Below are positions 8,397 to 17,491 of a stretch of DNA of 64,000 nt, piece after piece (the stretch's first letter is position 1; each line of letters opens with the position of its first letter). The position numbers and the translations under genes are program-made. The DNA is from Carboxydocella sporoproducens DSM 16521. GTDB taxonomy: Bacteria > Bacillota > GCA-003054495 > Carboxydocellales > Carboxydocellaceae. The notes beneath the pieces were generated by a model, which was not told the origin of the DNA, made no database searches, and saw only the letters and a list, made by a program, of their open reading frames with translations. The DNA lies in assembly GCF_900167165.1 (NCBI RefSeq), contig NZ_FUXM01000004.1, positions 26,901 through 90,900 of the forward strand, in the 5' to 3' direction.

Positions 8397-9787
8397 ATGC
8401 GCAGCAAACGTCCTAAGCCATAGCGAGCCAGGTCTTCACTGCCAAAGGCCGGATGCTGTTTGAGCTGTACTACTGCCAGCAGGAGGGATTCCAGTTCCCC
8501 CTTGATTTCCCGCAGACGGTAGATAATTTCACTGTTAATGGCATCCATACCCCCTGCCACCAGGGTTGCCCCGACCACGTTCTTATGGACGGTGATATTG
8601 CCTCTGGCCTGCACTGAACCCTGGGTGACACTGCCATGGATTTCCACATCGCCTCCGGCGATGACACTGGCACCATCCATGACATTGCCCCAAACTACTA
8701 CGTGGCCATCAAAGCGCACATTGCCGGAAGCCAGGTTAACATCCCCCTGCACCGTGTAGATGGGTAAAACACTGATGACCGAGTTTTTCAAAATCGGCCG
8801 TCCAGCCGTTACCGCTACCGCCACCTGGCCATCTTCCATCAACGTGGCCCCCTGCTTCACCAGCAGCTGTGGTTCTTTGTATTCCGGCACAGGAATAATT
8901 TCCCCGGTTACTGTCATCCCGGGCCGCCCCGGCCTGGCCGGATATTTGCGGGCCAGAATCTCCCCGGCTTCCACACTGGGAATGGTCCGGTGTTCATAGA
9001 AGTTAATCCGCTGCTCCTCTTCCATCTCATCCAGTCGTGCCTGCTGGGTTTCATCCAGAAAATAATACTCGATTTTTCCAGCCTCGCCTGGAACCATGGG
9101 GCGTCCTCTGGCCACCAGATAGCGACCCCCATTGATACGGGCCTGCTCCACCGCCTGGATATCCACTCCATATACAACCCCATGCTCCTTGAGGATGTTT
9201 ACCAGCTCGGTAGTGGTGAAAGGAACCGGTTCAAGGATCTGAACTGCTTCGGCCCTGACAGTCAAACGGGTTTGGGGCGGTTGGTCTGGAATTTTCATTT
9301 TCGCCCCTGAAGCGTAAGTGATGGCCAGATAGGCCTCCAGTTTGTCCGGGGTCAGCTGCACTTCCGCCAGACGTAAAGGTGGCCTGTCCTCAGCACTGAC
9401 CACCACCCGGTCCCGGGGACTGACCATGGTTTCCTTCTGAATCAGCTGGCCATTGACCATTACCCTGGTCTCGGGTCCCGGTGTGATACTGGGATAGCGT
9501 CCCCCTTTTACCGGTGCCCGTACCACCACCTGACCATTGCTGATAGCCACAGTGCCATCCTGGGTCTTTTCTTCCAGTACCGATTCTACCAGTTCCGCCA
9601 GCTGATGTTCATCCAGTTCTGTCTTCCCTTCCGGCAACTTCACCTTGATTTTTACCAGCTCATCCTGTTCATTCTGAACCAGCACCTGCACTTCCAGTTC
9701 CTCCGGGTGCCGGCCCAGTTCCACTGCCGCCCGGGCTATTGCCGCTTCTATTGTCCTGTCCTGAAAAATCCATTCCCTGACTGCCAT
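8360..9787 (-). CDS. N-terminal and central part of FapA-like DUF342 protein (frameshifted)
   Basis: Encodes about 475 residues from the ATG at 9787, preceded by GGAGGTGATAGAG. The N-terminus (EWIFQDRTIEAAIARAAVEL) resembles the Jag-N-like domain seen on many DUF342 proteins. The centre contains the DUF342 beta-solenoid repeats, such as VRFDGHVVVWGNVMDGASVIAGGDVEIHGSV split over residues 360-390. DUF342/FapA proteins are linked to flagellar assembly or cell-surface signalling, with poorly defined biochemistry. The reading frame breaks at its end, where the last dozen residues are out of phase with the family; the rest continues in 7785-8396. It overlaps the 3' end of the upstream HD-GYP gene by about 120 bases. 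Confidence 0.75.
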   Translation of the reverse strand: MAVREWIFQDRTIEAAIARAAVELGRHPEELEVQVLVQNEQDELVKIKVKLPEGKTELDEHQLAELVESVLEEKTQDGTVAISNGQVVVRAPVKGGRYPSITPGPETRVMVNGQLIQKETMVSPRDRVVVSAEDRPPLRLAEVQLTPDKLEAYLAITYASGAKMKIPDQPPQTRLTVRAEAVQILEPVPFTTTELVNILKEHGVVYGVDIQAVEQARINGGRYLVARGRPMVPGEAGKIEYYFLDETQQARLDEMEEEQRINFYEHRTIPSVEAGEILARKYPARPGRPGMTVTGEIIPVPEYKEPQLLVKQGATLMEDGQVAVAVTAGRPILKNSVISVLPIYTVQGDVNLASGNVRFDGHVVVWGNVMDGASVIAGGDVEIHGSVTQGSVQARGNITVHKNVVGATLVAGGMDAINSEIIYRLREIKGELESLLLAVVQLKQHPAFGSEDLARYGLGRLLRICWIRNLLLYRN

Positions 9788-11900
9788 CTCTATCACCTCC
9801 GCTCAGCCAGGAAGCGGCCACGGCTGCTTCCTGGGCCAGTTCCTGTACCCAGCGCAAGTCTCGCATCAGGTCATTGCCTTTGTGTTGTTCTTCATTAATA
9901 ATAATAATTAAAACATCCACCAGCAAGGGGTCAAATTGCTGACCGGCTTCCCGCATCAGCTCTTCCAGAGCCTCCACCAAACTGCGGGGAGGCTGGTAAT
10001 GCCGGAAATTGAGGATGGCATCAAAAGTTTCCGCCACCGCCAGGATTCGCGCCCCCAGGGAAATTTCATCCCCCTTCAGACCAGCAGGATAGCCCCGGCC
10101 GTCCCAGCGCTCATGGTGTTGTTCAACCATTTCCAGGATTTCTTTATCCACCATCTTCTGGCCCTGTAAAATCTTGCGAGCATACTTGACATGGTCCTGA
10201 ACCAGATTTTTTTCCAGAAAACTGAGGGGACCCGGTTTGGTCAGCAGCTGGCGCTCTATGGCCAGCATTCCGATATCGTGGATCAATCCCGCCCGCCAGA
10301 TTTTGCGGGCCTGATCCGCCGGCAAGCCCAGGGCCAGGGCCATTTTTTCTGCCAAATCGGCAGTACGACGCAAATGGCCACCCAGAAAGGAGACATAGGC
10401 CTGGCAGGCAGAGGCCAGCAATCGGTAGGCATCATCCTGTTTTTGCAACAAGCTGGCCACAAAATTTTTGATACCCAGATTGAGCCCCAGGCTGCGGGCC
10501 ACGGTCCCCCCCAGCTGCCATTCTTCTTCAGTGAAAGGATGATACCCCCACTTGTTTTGCAACACCAGATAACCCTGAACTTCATTGTTGGACAATAAGG
10601 GATAGACCATGATGTTGTGCAGGGAATCTTCCTGTTCTCTGGACCATAGTCCTAACACGGCCAGGTTATTTACCAGCAAGCCCTCCTCCCTGCTTTGAGC
10701 CAGCAGCAACAGGGCCTCCAGGGTCTGGTCCAGACAGATAATGGGCAATTCATGTTCTTCATCTACCGCCACAGTCACCTGGTTCCTGGCAATGATAAAA
10801 GCCTGTCTGGCCCCGGTAGCAGCAGTTAAAAATCTGAGGACCATGCGGGGCAAAGCCAGCTCCAGTTCTCTTTCGATCCTGATGGGAGCGCCTGCTTCCC
10901 CCGGGCCGGCAATCCCCGTGATATAAGCCCTGTTAGCCGCCTTTAAAACTGGTCCCTGCTGCCATAACTCTATCACCCGGGCCAGCCGCCAGCCTGTCTC
11001 CGGTGCCAGGGTTTCCGGCACCTGGTTGATATTCACCAGGGGAGCAAAAGCATATTTTTCTTTTTTTCCCTTGAATTTAACAGGCAGTTCCTGTAATTCC
11101 CCTAGCAAATAAGGAATATGTTCAATCCTGATGGTCCTGATCCCCCGGGGCAAAGGAAGCAGTTCCTGCTGCCCCCGGACTGCTACCCCGAAAGCCAGGT
11201 AAAGCTCCCAGGTTCCCTGTTCCTGGCGGCGAAAAACCGCACCGCCCGGCAAGCCGCATAATAATTCCAGCATTTCCTGCAACAGGTCTTTATACTCATT
11301 TTCAGTCAGCTGATGCTGTAACAGCCGGGTAGAATGATCGGCCAGACGCAAAGCCAGGCGCTGATAGTTTCTCTTCGCTGCCCAGAACTGGCGCTCCCTG
11401 ATGATTTTATCCCATTGCCAGAAATTAGCCCCGGCCATCACCAGCAGACCCAGCAAATAGCGGGCGAGAAATTCTCCTGAAATCCAGCCTGAGTAATAAG
11501 CAATCAAAACTACCCCTTGATGAACCATAAACATCAAGGCCGCTTCCAGCTGTTCATAGGCCAGCAGAATGGTAAGAAGATGGAGATAATAAAAAATAAT
11601 CAGGGCGCCAGCCTGTCCGGAATGATGAGCTGTTAGCCAGACCAGGTAACCCAGTTCTCCCAGAAAAACCATCCACATCATGGGCCCATGCAGAGGAGCC
11701 CGCAGGTAGCGGAGATACTGCAAACCCAGCAAAACCAACCAGCCCAGCAAGGCCAGCTGCCACCAGCCTTCGCTTTTATCCATTGCAGTTAGATAAAGAA
11801 ACCCGCCATAACCCAGCCAGCGCAACCAGGCCATAGTTATCGCCCAGAACCGTTTGTTGCGGGTTTTCAGCCATTGCCAGACTGGTTCGAACATTTTCAT
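9669..11900 (-). CDS. Multi-pass membrane HD-GYP domain protein
   Basis: Encodes 743 residues. About five or six N-terminal membrane segments (residues 20-165) are followed by a GAF-like middle and an HD-GYP domain with GLIHDIGMLAIE and HHERWDGRGYPAGL. This family degrades cyclic di-GMP; the metal-binding HD pair and GYP motif are intact. The C-terminal ~40 residues are Gly/Ser-rich and lie entirely over the start of the DUF342 gene. The related protein at 12601-14592 ends shortly after the equivalent point, so the original stop has probably been lost. It is divergent from the FMN reductase gene at 12027. Confidence 0.85.
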   Translation of the reverse strand: MKMFEPVWQWLKTRNKRFWAITMAWLRWLGYGGFLYLTAMDKSEGWWQLALLGWLVLLGLQYLRYLRAPLHGPMMWMVFLGELGYLVWLTAHHSGQAGALIIFYYLHLLTILLAYEQLEAALMFMVHQGVVLIAYYSGWISGEFLARYLLGLLVMAGANFWQWDKIIRERQFWAAKRNYQRLALRLADHSTRLLQHQLTENEYKDLLQEMLELLCGLPGGAVFRRQEQGTWELYLAFGVAVRGQQELLPLPRGIRTIRIEHIPYLLGELQELPVKFKGKKEKYAFAPLVNINQVPETLAPETGWRLARVIELWQQGPVLKAANRAYITGIAGPGEAGAPIRIERELELALPRMVLRFLTAATGARQAFIIARNQVTVAVDEEHELPIICLDQTLEALLLLAQSREEGLLVNNLAVLGLWSREQEDSLHNIMVYPLLSNNEVQGYLVLQNKWGYHPFTEEEWQLGGTVARSLGLNLGIKNFVASLLQKQDDAYRLLASACQAYVSFLGGHLRRTADLAEKMALALGLPADQARKIWRAGLIHDIGMLAIERQLLTKPGPLSFLEKNLVQDHVKYARKILQGQKMVDKEILEMVEQHHERWDGRGYPAGLKGDEISLGARILAVAETFDAILNFRHYQPPRSLVEALEELMREAGQQFDPLLVDVLIIIINEEQHKGNDLMRDLRWVQELAQEAAVAASWLSGGDRDGSQGMDFSGQDNRSGNSPGGSGTGPAPGGTGSAGAGSE

Positions 11901-12026
11901 TCCACCTTTGCCGCTTACCGCTCTTTTTCCTGATTAGATAATCTTCGACAATATGTAACAGAATTCCTGCCGTAGACAGCCCTTTTAAGCTAGAATAAAA
12001 TGTTAACTAGAAAGGAGAGGATAGCT

Positions 12027-12620
12027 ATGACCTCAGTTGCTGCTCTGGCCCTGCTGGGCAGCCCCCGCCACGGCAATTCCTGGACCCTGCTCAACACCGC
12101 CTGTCAAATTCTGAGCGAACAGGGGATTAAGGTAGAAATGATAGAACTGCACCGTTTGCAGCTTCACCCTTGCCTGGGCTGCAATGCCTGTGTAACTACC
12201 ACTCAATGTATCCAGCAGGATGATATGCAATCCCTCTACCCCAAACTGCTATCCTGTCAGTATCTTCTACTGGCAGCCCCAATTTATGCCATGGGCCTCA
12301 ATGCCCAGACCAAAATCCTGATCGATCGTCTGCAGCCTTTCTGGGGCAAAAAATATGTGCAAAAACAGGCAGTCATCGCCGATCCGCTTCTGGCTTCCCG
12401 TCGCCGGGCCTGGTATATCGGTGTGGCCGGCTCCAATTTGCCGGATGTGTTTCAGGGCGCAGAACAAGTAGTAAACTATGCCTTTAAGATGCTGGAAATG
12501 AAAAAATTCCCTTCTTTCCTGGTCAAACAGCTGGAAGATAAGGATGCTGTCCTGCATAGACCCGAATTGCTGGCAGAAATAAAAAAAGCGGCAGTGTCCC
12601 TTATTGCCGCCGGGAATTAA
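12027..12620 (+). CDS. NADPH-dependent FMN reductase / flavodoxin-fold oxidoreductase
   Basis: Encodes 197 residues from the ATG at 12027, preceded by AAAGGAGAGGA; an upstream ATG at 12000 has no such site. The flavin phosphate loop reads LLGSPRHGNSWTLL near residue 8, and a CLGCNACV pair (residues 50-57) follows, as in iron-sulphur flavoprotein-like multimeric flavodoxins. A second FMN-contact stretch LLAAPIYAMGLNAQTKILID is present near residue 80. It probably reduces FMN, quinones or small electron acceptors in the cytoplasm. It is the only plus-strand gene in this region and converges, with 20 bases overlap, on the next HD-GYP gene. Confidence 0.82.
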   Translation: MTSVAALALLGSPRHGNSWTLLNTACQILSEQGIKVEMIELHRLQLHPCLGCNACVTTTQCIQQDDMQSLYPKLLSCQYLLLAAPIYAMGLNAQTKILIDRLQPFWGKKYVQKQAVIADPLLASRRRAWYIGVAGSNLPDVFQGAEQVVNYAFKMLEMKKFPSFLVKQLEDKDAVLHRPELLAEIKKAAVSLIAAGN

Positions 12621-14592
12621 CCGCCACCTCTGCCTCTCCTGCCAGTTTTCTAGCCCAGGGAAAGCTGCTGGCCAAATCGCGCCCGTAAGCCTTTTCTTCC
12701 TCCTCCAGCACTTCCAGAAAGGCATCCACTACCCGGGGGTCAAACTGAGCCCCAGCCTGACTGCTGATTTCTGCAACCGCTTCTTCTTTGCTTTTCGGCA
12801 TACGATAGTGCCGAAAAGATGTCATAGCCGAATAGACATCGGCTACTGCCAGTATGCGGGCATATAGATGAATTTCCTCACCGTGTAATCCCCGGGGATA
12901 ACCCAGTCCATTCCAGTATTCATGGTGTTGTTCCACCGCCAGCAGCACCTCCGGCGGCAGGCCGTATTTTTTCAGGATCTCACCTCCAAACAGAGGATGC
13001 TTTTTTATTTCCAGCCTTTCTCCGGTGGTCAATAGGTCCGGTTTTAAAACTATATCCTGCCTGATCCCGATCATACCGATATCATGGACCAGCGCAGCCT
13101 GAAACAATAATTCCAGTTCGCGCCCGGCCAATTTTAATTTTTCCCCTATTTTTACCGCCATTTTTGCTGTTTTTTCCAGGTGACTTTGTAAATAGGGGGC
13201 AAAGTGGCCAGCAATTTCGGTCAAAGCGAGCAAACGCTGTTTTTCCATATTGTTTAACAATACTGCAAACTTTTGCTTATCCAGGGTCCGGCTGATGAAA
13301 TTGGCTAACATTTTGCCACATTCCCAGTCCAAACTGGTAAAGGGCATATTATTTGCCTTATTGGCAGCAATCAGATATCCGCCATTGGCAAGAGGAAACA
13401 ACATTAAATTATTTATCTTGCCTGCCAGTTCCTGCAACCCGAGAATAGCGGGAGCGTTGATTACTATTCCCTCAGCATGGGTTTTCGTTAGAGCCAGTAA
13501 CCCCTGAAAATAGTCCCGCTTGATAATTTCCTGGATATTGGCTGGCTCTTTGCCAGCTTCTGCTTTTGCCAGTTCCAGCTGACCGTTAGTGCTGGAAAAC
13601 AACAGGATTCCGGTTTGCGCTTCAGTGCATGCCAGTAAAGTCTGAAACCAGAACTCGTCCCATGAATGGTAAAAAGCAGCTTCCAGAGTCAGCACCCGGG
13701 GAATAATACTGCTCAGGTCTTTTTCTTTTAGCCTGACCGATGACCGCAAAGTCACAAGATATAATTCTTCTGCAACAATTTCCTTAATCGGGTTTAAAGA
13801 ATAATCAAATTCTGAAATTATAATCTTTTTTTCATAGCATGCTCGCTCTACACAGTCACGAATTTCCGGCCAGAAATCCTTTTCCTGTTCACTCAGAACG
13901 CCAAAAGCCAGTACAGGCTGCCAGCTACCTCCCATTTTTTTTATCACCAGTCCACCCGGACACGTTGTAACATAAACCAAAATAGCGCTTGCAGCTTGTT
14001 TTAGGTCTTTTTCTACTCCTTCGCCTGAATACTGCTTTCTCTCTATTTCCACCAGTATACGGACAAGATTGGCAAAAGCCTGTTTATGTACAGCATGTAG
14101 ATAACTGTCGACCAGATTACGCCATCGAAAAAAAATCAATCCAAAGGCCAAAATCGTAAAGATAAAGTAAAGAAGCAAAAAATTTGAACTAATTAAGCCA
14201 GTTATTTTCAGCACGACCACTAATATTTGTTGAGCAATTACTATCGGTGTAAGTTCCACAAAGTCATAACTATATAACGCTAATAAAATAAGGGGAATCA
14301 CACCATAATCAGCAAAACCATGACCATTCCACACCAGACCCAAACCGAGCAAATGCTCAATAACCAGTACGCTCCAGAACACTGTCCCCGCCAGTCTTCG
14401 TATCCAGATCCGATATATAATAATGAACCATATTGCTAAAATAACCAGCGCTGCTACTATCCAGGTTGTGGGTTTATGGAAATATAAATATCCCGCCAAA
14501 ATCATACCCAGATAAAAGCAAAAACGCAAACAGCGGATGATAGCCAGCCATACCTGTCTTTGTTTCACATTTTGAGTAAAAAAATAGACCAT
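12601..14592 (-). CDS. Multi-pass membrane HD-GYP domain protein
   Basis: Encodes about 663 residues from the ATG at 14592 after a GGAGGTG site. It has five or six N-terminal membrane helices (residues 15-170), a GAF-like middle region, and a C-terminal HD-GYP domain with ALVHDIGMIGIRQD and HHEYWNGLGYPRGLHGEE. Architecture and C-terminal ending resemble the protein at 9669-11900, so the two are likely paralogues. A role in cyclic di-GMP breakdown is expected from the family. No GGDEF synthase is seen in the window. Confidence 0.85.
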   Translation of the reverse strand: MVYFFTQNVKQRQVWLAIIRCLRFCFYLGMILAGYLYFHKPTTWIVAALVILAIWFIIIYRIWIRRLAGTVFWSVLVIEHLLGLGLVWNGHGFADYGVIPLILLALYSYDFVELTPIVIAQQILVVVLKITGLISSNFLLLYFIFTILAFGLIFFRWRNLVDSYLHAVHKQAFANLVRILVEIERKQYSGEGVEKDLKQAASAILVYVTTCPGGLVIKKMGGSWQPVLAFGVLSEQEKDFWPEIRDCVERACYEKKIIISEFDYSLNPIKEIVAEELYLVTLRSSVRLKEKDLSSIIPRVLTLEAAFYHSWDEFWFQTLLACTEAQTGILLFSSTNGQLELAKAEAGKEPANIQEIIKRDYFQGLLALTKTHAEGIVINAPAILGLQELAGKINNLMLFPLANGGYLIAANKANNMPFTSLDWECGKMLANFISRTLDKQKFAVLLNNMEKQRLLALTEIAGHFAPYLQSHLEKTAKMAVKIGEKLKLAGRELELLFQAALVHDIGMIGIRQDIVLKPDLLTTGERLEIKKHPLFGGEILKKYGLPPEVLLAVEQHHEYWNGLGYPRGLHGEEIHLYARILAVADVYSAMTSFRHYRMPKSKEEAVAEISSQAGAQFDPRVVDAFLEVLEEEEKAYGRDLASSFPWARKLAGEAEVAVNSRRQ

Positions 14593-14653
14593 AGCTGCCA
14601 CCTCCGCTGTTAGGTATTACCTTTTTTTTTTTTTGTTTTATTTTACCATTTTT

Positions 14654-15376
14654 TTATTTATTGTTCAAGATTCCCCTTTCTTTTTCTCCGCCCGTCCATA
14701 CCGGCCACACCCGGTGAAAACCCTCTTTGGATAGGGCTTTCTGCAACTGTTCCTCCGTCAGGCTGAAAAAGACCCGCTCCAGAGACAGGTGCTGGGTACG
14801 GTGACATAACAGAGCCTGTTTTTTCACTTCCACCCATTCCCCGACATCCAGTACCGTTGTAACCGGCAGAGAAGGCAAAGCCTGTCTTAACTGCAAATGT
14901 TCCCGCACTCCCTGCTCCCAGGCATAATAGTAGAGACGGGCCGGCCGCTCTTCCTCCGGCAGGCTCCAGAAAGCCAGGGTGGCAAAATGACTGATGGCCC
15001 GGTGGTCAACATGGCCGCTGATGCCATCCGGCCCGAAGGTCACCAGTGCTTCCGGCCTTTCTTCCTTGAGCAGTTGCACTATTTTCCCCACAATTTCTGC
15101 CGGGTTAGCCAGCAGTACCTCCTTATCCCGATAACCCAAAAACTCCACCCGGCTGATTCCTAACACCTCAGCCGCTGCCCGCAGTTCCCGTTCCCGCACT
15201 TCTCCCAATTCTTCCTGGCGACAAAGAGGTGGGTCACCGCATTTACCCGCTTCCCCGCGGGTAGCGCACACCAGCACCACCCGGTGTCCCCGCCGGGCAT
15301 AGCGGGCAATGGTGCCACCGGCCCCAAAGGATTCATCATCCGGATGGGCCAGCACAAACATTAATGTAGCCATCAT
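14654..15376 (-). CDS. PIG-L/LmbE-family deacetylase
   Basis: Encodes about 240 residues. The zinc-binding signature AHPDDESFGAGGT lies near residue 10 and the second metal motif SGHVDHRA near residue 120. These enzymes remove N-acetyl groups from glucosaminyl substrates; the bacillithiol enzyme BshB belongs to the same family, so a BshB-type role is possible but not shown, since no bshA or bshC is in view. The start is near the end of the EamA gene, with GGGGGTGAGG before adjacent ATG codons, so the exact first codon (15373-15382) is uncertain. The two genes are cotranscribed. Confidence 0.85.
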   Translation of the reverse strand: MMATLMFVLAHPDDESFGAGGTIARYARRGHRVVLVCATRGEAGKCGDPPLCRQEELGEVRERELRAAAEVLGISRVEFLGYRDKEVLLANPAEIVGKIVQLLKEERPEALVTFGPDGISGHVDHRAISHFATLAFWSLPEEERPARLYYYAWEQGVREHLQLRQALPSLPVTTVLDVGEWVEVKKQALLCHRTQHLSLERVFFSLTEEQLQKALSKEGFHRVWPVWTGGEKERGILNNK

Positions 15377-15378
15377 CC

Positions 15379-16269
15379 TCACCCCCGATTGGTAAGATAG
15401 ACGCCTCCAGCTACCAGGAGGCCACCTATAAGCTGGGCCTGTTGCAAGGGCTGCTGCCAGACCAGCCAGGATAAGAGGGCAGCAAATACCGGTATCAGGT
15501 TAAGAAAAACAGCGGCCCGGGCCGGCCCCAGGCCCTGTACTCCCTTATTCCAGCCGATAAAGGCCAGCACTGAAGCAAAAATCCCGATATAGAGGATGCC
15601 AGTAATCACCTCTGGCCGCTGCCAGGGCAGGGCCATGATATTGATTTGCCCCAGTTCCCAGCCTGCCACCGGATAGAGCAACACAGTTCCAATAGCTGTA
15701 CTCCAGGCGGTGGCACTCAATACCGGTATTTCCTTCATCACCTGGCGGCTGCTGAAAATATAGACTGTCCAGATGAACAAATCCAGCACCATGGTCAGGT
15801 CGCCCCAGTTCAAACCCAGCCGGGTCAAGCGCTGCCAGGAACCCTGGCTCACTACCCAGACCACCCCGGTGAGGGACAGGCCCAGCCCCAGCAGCTGGCG
15901 GCGGTTCAGTTTCTCCCGAAACAGGAAATAGGCCAGGGCAGCGATCACTACCGGATTAGCACTGCTGATCAAAGCTGCATTAGTCGGAGTAGTATATTTC
16001 AAGGCCAGATACACCAGGGAGTTGAACAAAAATACCCCGCTTATCCCCATTAACAGTAAATGCTTCTGGTATTTTTTTATCTGGGGCCAGGCCAGTTTTT
16101 CCTGCCACCAGGCCCAGGGCAGCAAAATCAAGGAAGCTACTGTCCAGCGCAAAGCGGCCAGGGTCCAGGGCGGAATCATTTTAACCAGGAATTTGCCAAA
16201 AACGAAATTACCGCCCCAGAGCAGGTTGGTTAACACCAGTATCAGCATGGCCAGACGGTTTTTGTTCAA
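15379..16269 (-). CDS. EamA/DMT-family transporter
   Basis: Encodes 296 residues with ten hydrophobic segments in two EamA repeats (residues 5-145 and 150-290), the standard drug/metabolite transporter layout. Typical motifs are WGGNFVFGKFLVK in the first helix region and NPVVIAALAYFLFREKL at the end of the first repeat. It exports or imports an unknown metabolite across the cytoplasmic membrane. The start is a TTG with GGAGGTG at good spacing. It lies upstream of, and overlaps or abuts, the PIG-L deacetylase. Confidence 0.88.
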   Translation of the reverse strand: MNKNRLAMLILVLTNLLWGGNFVFGKFLVKMIPPWTLAALRWTVASLILLPWAWWQEKLAWPQIKKYQKHLLLMGISGVFLFNSLVYLALKYTTPTNAALISSANPVVIAALAYFLFREKLNRRQLLGLGLSLTGVVWVVSQGSWQRLTRLGLNWGDLTMVLDLFIWTVYIFSSRQVMKEIPVLSATAWSTAIGTVLLYPVAGWELGQINIMALPWQRPEVITGILYIGIFASVLAFIGWNKGVQGLGPARAAVFLNLIPVFAALLSWLVWQQPLQQAQLIGGLLVAGGVYLTNRG

Positions 16270-16377
16270 TGCTTACACCTCCAGTAAAGAAAAAAGCACC
16301 CCTGTTAGGATGCTACCATGTTACCATTCTATAATAGCTATTATATCATTCCCTGTACCCAGTACAAAATCCTAATG

Positions 16378-17052
16378 TCATCCTTTTTCCCCGCAATAAC
16401 CGCAAACCCCCATCCTGGGAGAATTGACTACAGGTAGCATCATATCCTCACCACATTCATGTTCCTCGCCACATTCAGTACAATAAAAGGCATCTTCTTT
16501 ATAAATACAGCAACTGCACAATTGTACCGCCGGTCTCCCACACTCTACACAAACAAACTCAGGTGGAAGGTTGCGGGCCATTAGTATTACTTTTTCTTTG
16601 CGCTTTGCTCCTGTCTTTGTTGATATTACCTTTAATTTTAATACTGTAGTTGAGCCAAAATCATATTCATGTATAAATTCAAGTCCTTCATACAAAACAT
16701 CATTCAACTTCACTTTCATACTCTTATTTCTTCCAAACATGATATCTGGGTCAGGGTCTGAATCATAAATTTTGCCCTCAATTCTGAATCTGCTCAAATG
16801 ACCACAACACTCCAGCCACCTGTCTCTTAAAAACTGATCCAGATCCTTTAAAGAAGCTTTCGCAGACACATCCAAATACATACAATATTCTTTCTGATAG
16901 TAACCCTGAACCTGGACCCAATAATACACCTCTTCCCCGGGCTGAGTTTTTTCTTTTCTAACCTCACACTTCTCCAGATGCCTCTTGATGGCAACCTTTC
17001 CGAAAAGTTCCCCACAATAATTACATTTGATACCTTCATTTTTCTTCTTCAT
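16378..17052 (-). CDS. PRiA4-type (IS1096 passenger TnpR-like) protein with zinc fingers
   Basis: Encodes 224 residues. Residues 8-28 form a C2HC-type finger (CNYCGELFGKVAIKRHLEKC). The centre holds the plasmid pRiA4b ORF-3-like domain, recognised from its FIHEYDFGSTTVLKLKV segment. The C-terminus is rich in CxxC pairs (CVECGRPAVQLCSCC, YCTECGEEHECG, CGYCGEKG), likely binding two or more zinc ions. Proteins of this family are common in mobile and accessory DNA but have no established function. Here it stands alone between EamA and the dinB operon, is noticeably richer in AT than its neighbours, and may have been acquired. Confidence 0.7.
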   Translation of the reverse strand: MKKKNEGIKCNYCGELFGKVAIKRHLEKCEVRKEKTQPGEEVYYWVQVQGYYQKEYCMYLDVSAKASLKDLDQFLRDRWLECCGHLSRFRIEGKIYDSDPDPDIMFGRNKSMKVKLNDVLYEGLEFIHEYDFGSTTVLKLKVISTKTGAKRKEKVILMARNLPPEFVCVECGRPAVQLCSCCIYKEDAFYCTECGEEHECGEDMMLPVVNSPRMGVCGYCGEKG

Positions 17053-17161
17053 TTTATTCCTTCCTTCTATTTCCTTTGTGTTTACTTTTACACCTTTTTA
17101 GCAGTATTTTATCAAATTCACCTTGCCATTTCCATGGTTTATTACTCTTTTATATCATTAA

Positions 17162-17491
17162 TTACCATTCCCAATCAACCAGTTGTACTTCAATAATATA
17201 TCGTTCCCTGAGCCGCCGTATCCTGCTCTGGGGAGTGACCCCTTCCAGCACCCCTCCCTGCAGGCGAAAGGAGGAAAAAAGCAACTCTTTGGCCTGCCCC
17301 TGCCAGTAATATATGATCCGGATGCCTTTTCCTTCCTGCCAGGCCTGCTGCAACAGGCCCCTGATTTTTTCCCTGTCCGCTTCCTCCAGCCTTTTCCAGG
17401 GCGGTTTGCCTGCCTGTTCGTGAATAACCAGTTCCCGCATTTCCGGCAATAACATGCGATGTCCCTCCCACAGCTTATTCCCTCTGTCCAT
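17162..17491 (-). CDS. YolD-like protein
   Basis: Encodes 109 residues. The N-terminus MDRGNKLWEGHRMLLPEMREL fits the YolD-like family, small proteins that in Bacillota are usually paired with Y-family polymerases. It overlaps the end of dinB by 17 bases and would be translated from the same SOS-controlled transcript. The remaining sequence (IRIIYYWQGQAKELL, then GVTPQSRIRRLRERYI) is consistent with the beta-rich YolD domain. The molecular role is not known. Confidence 0.78.
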   Translation of the reverse strand: MDRGNKLWEGHRMLLPEMRELVIHEQAGKPPWKRLEEADREKIRGLLQQAWQEGKGIRIIYYWQGQAKELLFSSFRLQGGVLEGVTPQSRIRRLRERYIIEVQLVDWEW

